Shown: positions 5,124 to 7,533 of the stretch, in pieces
Numbering within the stretch: position 1 is the stretch's first letter
Layout of the letters: every line of letters starts with the position of its first letter
Assembly: GCA_030609865.1 (NCBI GenBank)
Contig: JAUWSZ010000087.1
Coordinates: 1-7,533, forward strand
DNA length: 7,533 nt
Source of the DNA: a bacterium
GTDB taxonomy: Bacteria; Desulfobacterota; DSWW01
Direction of reading: 5' to 3'
Notes under the pieces: model-generated
What the model saw: the letters and a program-made list of their open reading frames with translations, nothing else
Told to the model about the DNA's origin: nothing
Databases searched by the model: none
Position numbers and translations under genes: made by a program

Positions 5124-7533
5124 ATGCCTAAGAATCTTCTGAAAACCATAGTCGCGGCGATAACGCTTTCCGTTTTGCTTGGCACAAGCGGAGCACTGAC
5201 GCAGAGGGGTGAGCCTCCCGAGGAGTGCGCCCTCTTGGACGACCCGAAGATTCGTGGGCTCATGTCGGCCATGCTCGAGACCAGGCTGTTGCTACAATGC
5301 GGCCGCAAGGACGAATTGGGCCTGGATTTGGTCGGCGTCCTGGAGACAAAGGGAATTCCCTTGGTCCCTCGTGGCAGCCAACTTCCCGGGGTTGTGACGG
5401 ACGTGCTGGTCAACGACCCTTCAGGAGATGCCGGCGCCAACACGCAAACACAGAGCGAGACCAGCATTGCCTTGAATGAGGATACGGGTACCCTTTGTGC
5501 CTGTTACAACGACTCCTACCACATGTTCGAGTATACGGGTAGCTCCGGCTTTTCCAGTTCCATCGACGGGGGTATCAGTTTTATGGACCATGGGATGCAT
5601 CCGCGAGGCCCTGGTGGTCGGAGCGGAGGGGACCCGAGCGTTGTCTGGAGAAGATCCGATGGCCTTTTCTACTATGCTGCTTTGTGTGACGCTGGCCTGT
5701 GTCTCTGGCAGTCCCTGGACGATTGTGCAAGCTTTTCCCAGTACACTGTCATCCATTATGGACCGTGGGGGGATGACAAGGAGTTCATGGCCGTAGACAA
5801 CTACCCGGCCAGCCCGTACTATGGGCGTCTTTACGTGGCCTGGACAGATTTCGATGCCGGTGAGCGGATATACGTCACCCACTCCAGCGATCTGGGCTGG
5901 TCTCCACCGGTGGCGGTAAGTGCTGAGGGCGTTGATGTCCAGGGAGCGTGGCCGGCCGTTGCACCGAACGGAGACTTCTTTGTGGGCTGGGTGCGCTGGA
6001 ACCCCTTTCCGGACGGCCCCATTGACATCGAGATCGTACGATCCACAGACGGCGGAGCCTCGTTCTCTGCGGCAACCAATCCCCTGACGGGTGCGGTGAA
6101 TCCTCGCGATGCCTCAGCCACTGGCGAATGCTACAGGCCTGCCCTAAACGGAGACATTCGATACCTGCCTTCACCGCAACTGGTTGTCGGGCCGGCCGGC
6201 GCCCTTCACGTGGTGTATTCCTACGATCCCGACGGCCATGACACGGGCGACGTGGTAGACGTTTTCTATCGCCGCTCGACAGACAACGGGGCTACCTGGG
6301 GCCCTGAGGTTCAACTGAACGATGACGGCACCCAGACGGACCAGTGGTTCCCAACCGTCAGCGTCGGGCCCACGAACAATGTGATTGCAACCTGGTATGA
6401 CCGCCGGCTCGACCCTTCCGACAATTACATGTTTGACTACTACGGGCGTCTTTCCAGTGACGGAGGTGTGACCTGGGGAAGCAACATCCGGATCTCTGAC
6501 ATCTCCTCTCCGGTGTATATCGACCCCTATTTGGCTACTTGTTACCACGGTGACTACGATCAGCAGGTGCAAGACGAAGATCACGTGTACATCCTTTGGT
6601 CCGACGACCGGAATGTACAGGATGGACATCATGATCCGGACATCTGGTTCGAGAAGCAGAATTTGACATGCAATGACACCGATGGCGACGGCTATGGGGA
6701 TCCCGCAAGTCTTGCGTGTACCTCTCCCGGGGGGGACTGCGACGATTCAAATCCGGACGTGAACCCTGGTGCCCGGGAAGGGCCGGGCGGAGACCTCACG
6801 TGCAGCGACACGCTGGACAACGACTGCGACGGAAACGTCGACCTTGCCGATCTCGGCTGTATCGAATGCGTTGATAATGACAGTGATGGGTACGGGTCTC
6901 CTGCAAGCGGGAACTGTACCTATTCAGAGTCGGACTGCGATGATGCAAACCCGGACGTGAATCCCGAGGCTCCCGAAATATGCGACAACAACATCGACGA
7001 TGACTGTGACGGCGAGATCGACACGAAGACCGACTACAGTGTAACCGCGCCCGTCATCGTGGAAGGGAATACTTGCGGAGCCGGCCACGATTGTGCCGGC
7101 AACCCAAGCGAGGAGCATGTCTACGAGGTGACGATTCTCTCGGACGGCTCCTGGACCTTCGACCTGTGCAATTCTTCGTACGACACGTATCTTCTCGTGG
7201 GAACCACGCCGGGTGCAAACGACGTTGGAGAGGATGACGACGGATGCGACACCTTTCAGTCACGTTTGACGGCAACGAATCTCCCGGCAGGGACGTACTA
7301 CGTGACGGTCGAGGGTTTCGCAGATTTCGACTGCGGAGACTATATTCTGGATATTCATCCGGCCGGTTCGGGTTGCATGTCTGACTTCCTCATAACGGCT
7401 CCCACCACAGTGACGGGGAACACCTGCGGAGCCGGCAACAATTGTGTAAACATGCCAACCGAGGAGCATGTCTATGAGGTGACGATTCCCTCGGACGGCT
7501 CCTGGACCTTTGACCTGTGCAATTCTTCGTACG
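5124..7533 (+). CDS. Large secreted Asp-box propeller protein with MopE-type and PPC-like repeats (3' partial)
   Basis: The frame stays open from ATG 5124 to the window end, giving at least 803 residues; the C-terminus is missing. Residues 1-~25 form a Sec signal peptide (KNLLK, then TIVAAITLSVLLG, small residues TSGA before the likely cut). Residues ~95-510 look like a sialidase-type beta-propeller. Asp boxes are seen at SIDGGISF (146-153), STDGGASF (307-314), STDNGATW (385-392) and SSDGGVTW (444-451), with strands such as GRLYVAWTDF. I see no firm sialidase active site, so enzymatic activity is not claimed. Two Asp/Cys-rich repeats follow (516-573 and 582-633), like the MopE metal-binding motif: DTDGDGYGDP, DCDDSNPDVNPGA, DNDCDGNVD. 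Then PPC-like beta-sandwich repeats start at ~641 and ~758. The many cysteines suggest disulfides outside the cytoplasm. It is probably exported or surface-attached, perhaps calcium-stabilised (inference from the DxDxDG motifs). Confidence 0.93.
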   Translation, partial: MPKNLLKTIVAAITLSVLLGTSGALTQRGEPPEECALLDDPKIRGLMSAMLETRLLLQCGRKDELGLDLVGVLETKGIPLVPRGSQLPGVVTDVLVNDPSGDAGANTQTQSETSIALNEDTGTLCACYNDSYHMFEYTGSSGFSSSIDGGISFMDHGMHPRGPGGRSGGDPSVVWRRSDGLFYYAALCDAGLCLWQSLDDCASFSQYTVIHYGPWGDDKEFMAVDNYPASPYYGRLYVAWTDFDAGERIYVTHSSDLGWSPPVAVSAEGVDVQGAWPAVAPNGDFFVGWVRWNPFPDGPIDIEIVRSTDGGASFSAATNPLTGAVNPRDASATGECYRPALNGDIRYLPSPQLVVGPAGALHVVYSYDPDGHDTGDVVDVFYRRSTDNGATWGPEVQLNDDGTQTDQWFPTVSVGPTNNVIATWYDRRLDPSDNYMFDYYGRLSSDGGVTWGSNIRISDISSPVYIDPYLATCYHGDYDQQVQDEDHVYILWSDDRNVQDGHHDPDIWFEKQNLTCNDTDGDGYGDPASLACTSPGGDCDDSNPDVNPGAREGPGGDLTCSDTLDNDCDGNVDLADLGCIECVDNDSDGYGSPASGNCTYSESDCDDANPDVNPEAPEICDNNIDDDCDGEIDTKTDYSVTAPVIVEGNTCGAGHDCAGNPSEEHVYEVTILSDGSWTFDLCNSSYDTYLLVGTTPGANDVGEDDDGCDTFQSRLTATNLPAGTYYVTVEGFADFDCGDYILDIHPAGSGCMSDFLITAPTTVTGNTCGAGNNCVNMPTEEHVYEVTIPSDGSWTFDLCNSSY
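6669..7022 (+). repeat. Two MopE-type Asp/Cys-rich repeats in the secreted protein
   Basis: Copy 1 covers 6669-6842 (residues 516-573) and copy 2 covers 6867-7022 (residues 582-633). Each has D-x-D-x-DGYG-x-P, then DCDD-x-NPDVNP, then a D-rich DxDCDGxxD end. DCDD and the closing DCDG are the core of the motif family named after the Methylococcus copper-binding protein MopE, which is widespread in secreted bacterial proteins. Copy 1 has a longer, altered middle (AREGPGGDLTCSDTLDND) where copy 2 has the more regular APEICDNNIDDD. Bound metal cannot be told from the sequence; the DxDxDG pattern favours calcium. Confidence 0.85.
7044..7533 (+). repeat. Tandem ~117-residue PPC-like repeats (second copy cut by the window end)
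   Basis: Copy 1 starts at 7044 (residue 641, TAPVIVEGNTCGAG) and copy 2 at 7395 (residue 758, TAPTTVTGNTCGAG), a 351-bp period. Shared landmarks are GNTCGAG, EEHVYEVTI, SDGSWTFDLCNSSY, and in copy 1 also LPAGTYYVTVEGF and DCGDYILDI. These strands match the beta-sandwich of bacterial pre-peptidase C-terminal (PPC) domains. Bases 7110-7182 and 7461-7533 differ at only three of 73 positions. More copies may follow beyond the window. Confidence 0.88.

Noticed and set aside
5421..6632. Several minus-strand ORFs (5421-5882, 5831-6121, 6171-6632)
   Set aside because: They lie opposite the continuous 5124-7533 frame, which has a signal peptide, Asp boxes and MopE motifs. The antisense products show nothing.
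6669..7533. Repeats as a possible CRISPR array
   Set aside because: The repeats are in frame, protein-level and 170-351 bp long. There are no short identical repeats with unique spacers.

Overview
The window is GC-rich over most of its length and looks like a chromosomal segment from a Gram-negative, probably free-living environmental bacterium. A Desulfobacterota (deltaproteobacterial) or similar lineage would fit. This is inference from gene types only: a receiver-histidine kinase with a HupR-like receiver, a PilB/GspE-class ATPase, and a secreted protein with MopE-type Asp/Cys repeats. No rRNA or other taxonomic marker is present. All credible genes lie on the + strand.

Left part (1-3925), signalling plus a pilus/secretion motor: a small unknown ORF (30-275) is followed almost immediately by a soluble receiver-histidine kinase (281-1561). 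About 125 bp further on is a GspE/PilB-family ATPase (1688-3925) with an unusual layout: an N-terminal MshEN domain carrying the tandem 24-residue c-di-GMP-binding motifs, the hexameric ATPase core, and an intact C-terminal response-regulator receiver. The kinase/ATPase junction is occupied by a ~150 bp element with perfect 15-bp terminal inverted repeats (1492-1641) and an internal REP-like hairpin. The element encodes the kinase's last ~23 residues and its stop codon. Kinase and ATPase lie in the same reading frame, with one TAG as the only stop between them.

Middle (3941-4551): a compact type II toxin-antitoxin operon, with a MazE/CopG-like ribbon-helix-helix antitoxin and a MazF/PemK toxin overlapping by one base (TAATG). 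It has its own promoter, and a perfect 20-bp palindrome sits between the -35 and -10, the expected autorepression operator. The 4552-5123 stretch is non-coding as far as I can see. Its central part is visibly AT-richer and holds short inverted repeats and a candidate promoter.

Right part (5124-7533, open at the window edge): a large secreted protein, at least 803 residues. It has a signal peptide, a sialidase-like Asp-box (BNR) beta-propeller region, two MopE-type Asp/Cys-rich metal-binding-like repeats, and the start of a tandem array of ~117-residue PPC-like repeats. The repeat units are very similar at DNA level, which implies recent duplication or conversion.

Functional reading: the left block suggests a surface-appendage or secretion motor controlled by both c-di-GMP and phosphorylation, possibly by the adjacent kinase. 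The toxin-antitoxin pair is an independent module. The secreted protein is a surface or extracellular candidate with no demonstrated link to the motor.
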